Shown here piece after piece: positions 62,684 to 64,000 of a DNA stretch of 64,000 bases (the stretch's first letter is position 1; each line of letters opens with the position of its first letter). This DNA comes from an uncultured Opitutales bacterium. GTDB taxonomy: Bacteria > Verrucomicrobiota > Verrucomicrobiia > Opitutales > Intestinicryptomonadaceae. The stretch lies in the NCBI GenBank assembly GCA_944389175.1, contig CALXLK010000003.1:124001-188000 (forward strand), written 5' to 3'. A model generated the notes under the pieces. It made no database searches and was not told the DNA's origin. It saw only the letters and a list, made by a program, of their open reading frames with translations. The position numbers and the translations under genes are program-made.

Positions 62684-63280
62684 ATGTATATTAGAAGAAC
62701 GAGATTTGACGACCTCGACGACTGGCTCAATTCGATAAATTGGCGCAGGGTCCGCTTTAAGACCGGCGTGCCGATTTTTAGATTCATAGACTTTTACGTT
62801 CGCAAGGTCGAGGCACTAAGTGAATTTGTCGGCAAGGCGGCGATGTATCTGCTATTGTTGATGATGGCGATACTGCTGTATTCCGTAGTGACCAACGCCT
62901 TCCACCACCCCGTTATATGGGTAATGGAAATGGCTCAGTTTACTATGGCCGCCTATTATATATTGGGCGGGGCAAGCAGCCTAAAGCACGGAATCCACGT
63001 GCGAATGGACTTTCTTTACGAGCGCTGGTCGCCCTACAAGAAGGCTCTCGTAGATGTTTTCACCGTGTTTTTCATGCTCTTTTACCTATACGTCATGATA
63101 AAAGGCGGCTACGAAAGCTCGGCATTCGCATTGGAATTCGACCAACGCAACCACTCTGTTTGGAGACCTCCAATGGCGCCTATCAAGATCATCATGACTT
63201 GCGGCATGGCGCTGATGTTCTTGCAAGGCACCGCCGAACTAATGAAGGATTTTTGCAGAGTCTTAGGAAGGAAGATGTAA
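62684..63280 (+). CDS. TRAP transporter small membrane subunit (DctQ family)
   Basis: This 198-residue four-helix membrane protein from ATG 62684 is of the DctQ family. Helices are visible around AAMYLLLLMMAILLYSVVTNAF, EMAQFTMAAYYILGGASSLK (with the following family motif HGIHVRMDFLYE), ALVDVFTVFFMLFYLYVMI, and IIMTCGMALMFLQGTAELM. It forms the permease with the large DctM subunit encoded one base later. The 84-base gap from the receptor gene has no terminator. Confidence 0.9.
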   Translation: MYIRRTRFDDLDDWLNSINWRRVRFKTGVPIFRFIDFYVRKVEALSEFVGKAAMYLLLLMMAILLYSVVTNAFHHPVIWVMEMAQFTMAAYYILGGASSLKHGIHVRMDFLYERWSPYKKALVDVFTVFFMLFYLYVMIKGGYESSAFALEFDQRNHSVWRPPMAPIKIIMTCGMALMFLQGTAELMKDFCRVLGRKM

Positions 63281-63281
63281 A

Positions 63282-64000
63282 ATGAGCTTATCTCCCGAAA
63301 TTATAATTTTGTTAATGTTTTCGTCGCTGATGCTGTTGATGCTTACCGGCCAACGGGTTTTTGCGGCGATGGGCTTCGTGGGCGTCGTCACGGCGATGTT
63401 CCTATGGGGCGAAGGAAGCACGGCGCTGGGTTTCAATGCGGCTATCAAGCTCTTTAATTGGTATCCGATGCTTACGCTGCCTATGTTTATTTTCATGGGT
63501 TTCATGCTTTCGGAATCGGGCATCGCAAACGACATGTACTACATGTTCCACGTCTGGATGGGTTCCCTCAAAGGCGGTCTGGCTGTGGGTACGCTGCTTA
63601 TTATGGTGCTTATTTCCTGCATGAACGGTTTGAGCGTCGCCGGTATGGCAATAGGCTGCAGCGTGGCACTGCCCGAGCTTCTCAAGCGCAATTACGACAA
63701 GCGCATGATTAGCGGCCTGATACAAGCGGGCAGTTCGCTCGGCATCCTAATTCCGCCCAGTATCGTATTGGTGCTCTACGGCATGATTGCCCGCCAACCG
63801 GTAAGCCAACTCTGGATGGCAGGCGTGGGCCCGGGAATACTGATGACGCTGCTGTTCCTCATATACATACTCGTAAGGTGCAAGCTCAATCCAAAGATGG
63901 GCCCCGCCCTTCCCAAGAGCGAAAGAAACTTCACGATGAAGGAAAAACTCAAGGTGCTCAGCGCGGGAATCATTCCGCTTGTGTTGATATTCTCGGTAAT
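63282..64000 (+). CDS. TRAP transporter large permease (DctM family), partial
   Basis: The frame opens at ATG 63282 (MSLSPEIIILLMFSSL) and stays open to the end of the window, so only the first 239 or so residues are seen. Strongly hydrophobic helices and family motifs appear: LTLPMFIFMGFMLSESGIAND, SCMNGLSVAGMAIGCSVALPE and SSLGILIPPSIVLVLYGMIA, which match the DctM permease with its conserved PPS loop. The full protein is usually about 430 residues. It moves the receptor-bound solute together with sodium ions or protons. Confidence 0.92.
   Translation, partial: MSLSPEIIILLMFSSLMLLMLTGQRVFAAMGFVGVVTAMFLWGEGSTALGFNAAIKLFNWYPMLTLPMFIFMGFMLSESGIANDMYYMFHVWMGSLKGGLAVGTLLIMVLISCMNGLSVAGMAIGCSVALPELLKRNYDKRMISGLIQAGSSLGILIPPSIVLVLYGMIARQPVSQLWMAGVGPGILMTLLFLIYILVRCKLNPKMGPALPKSERNFTMKEKLKVLSAGIIPLVLIFSV

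Noticed and set aside
1-64000. CRISPR arrays, rRNA or tRNA genes
   Set aside because: No regularly spaced repeats or cloverleaf/rRNA sequence was recognised by reading.

Overview
The window reads as chromosomal DNA from a Gram-negative, glycan-degrading bacterium. My best guess is the Verrucomicrobiota/Lentisphaerota side of the PVC group, probably an Opitutales-like, host-associated organism. The pointers are a PEP-CTERM-like anchor fragment, many secreted glycosidases with Sec signal peptides or lipoboxes, an HzsA-related cytochrome protein, DUF5696- and DUF6259-type proteins, and meso-diaminopimelate dehydrogenase. This placement rests on gene content only. No rRNA, tRNA or CRISPR array was seen.

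Layout. (1) 1-15.3 kb is an AT-rich accessory block. It holds an ISL3-type transposase, an AbiH-family gene, and a tight three-gene minus-strand operon: two unrecognised proteins plus a ComEC-like metallo-beta-lactamase-fold protein. A decayed S1 protease with a PEP-CTERM tail follows. Next is a head-to-tail operon: a secreted RHS/YD-repeat protein split by a frameshift and ending in a clan-CD-protease-like domain, a Sel1-like protein, two tandem esterases and an N-terminally short O-antigen-ligase-like protein. After it come a CBS-HEPN fusion, a small gene broken at a G8 tract, and an HTH protein. (2) 16-57 kb is a more GC-rich carbohydrate-degradation region: two GH5-like enzymes, GH92, GH30, GH28, two GH99-like/esterase fusions, further alpha/alpha-barrel and beta-helix enzymes, an acetylxylan-esterase-like protein and an exported L-arabinose-isomerase-like protein. 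IclR, AraC and GntR regulators lie among them. The housekeeping gene ddh and an integrase pseudogene sit in the middle. (3) 57-64 kb has a DUF5696 enzyme, a flavin-reductase-like protein, a low-molecular-weight tyrosine phosphatase, and a porin plus TRAP transporter set preceded by a good sigma-54 promoter. The last gene runs off the window.

How the genes fit together: secreted glycosidases and esterases would strip and cut complex, probably mannose-, galactose- or uronate-containing glycans. The porin and TRAP transporter would import products such as organic acids.

The most striking feature is non-coding: the 15-58 kb part is a patchwork of short, recent segmental copies. There is a 69-bp inverted repeat around a 1-kb cassette, a 99-bp direct repeat forming the 3' ends of two unrelated genes in different frames, 147-bp and 134-bp direct repeats around glycosidase genes (one creating a chimeric gene), and an 89-bp inverted copy of one gene pasted into a neighbouring SIMPL gene. 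Several genes are broken: a GH, PIG-L, an FAD oxidoreductase, an integrase, SIMPL and RHS. The left block holds the best candidates for an undescribed conflict system: the MBL operon next to AbiH, and the RHS operon.
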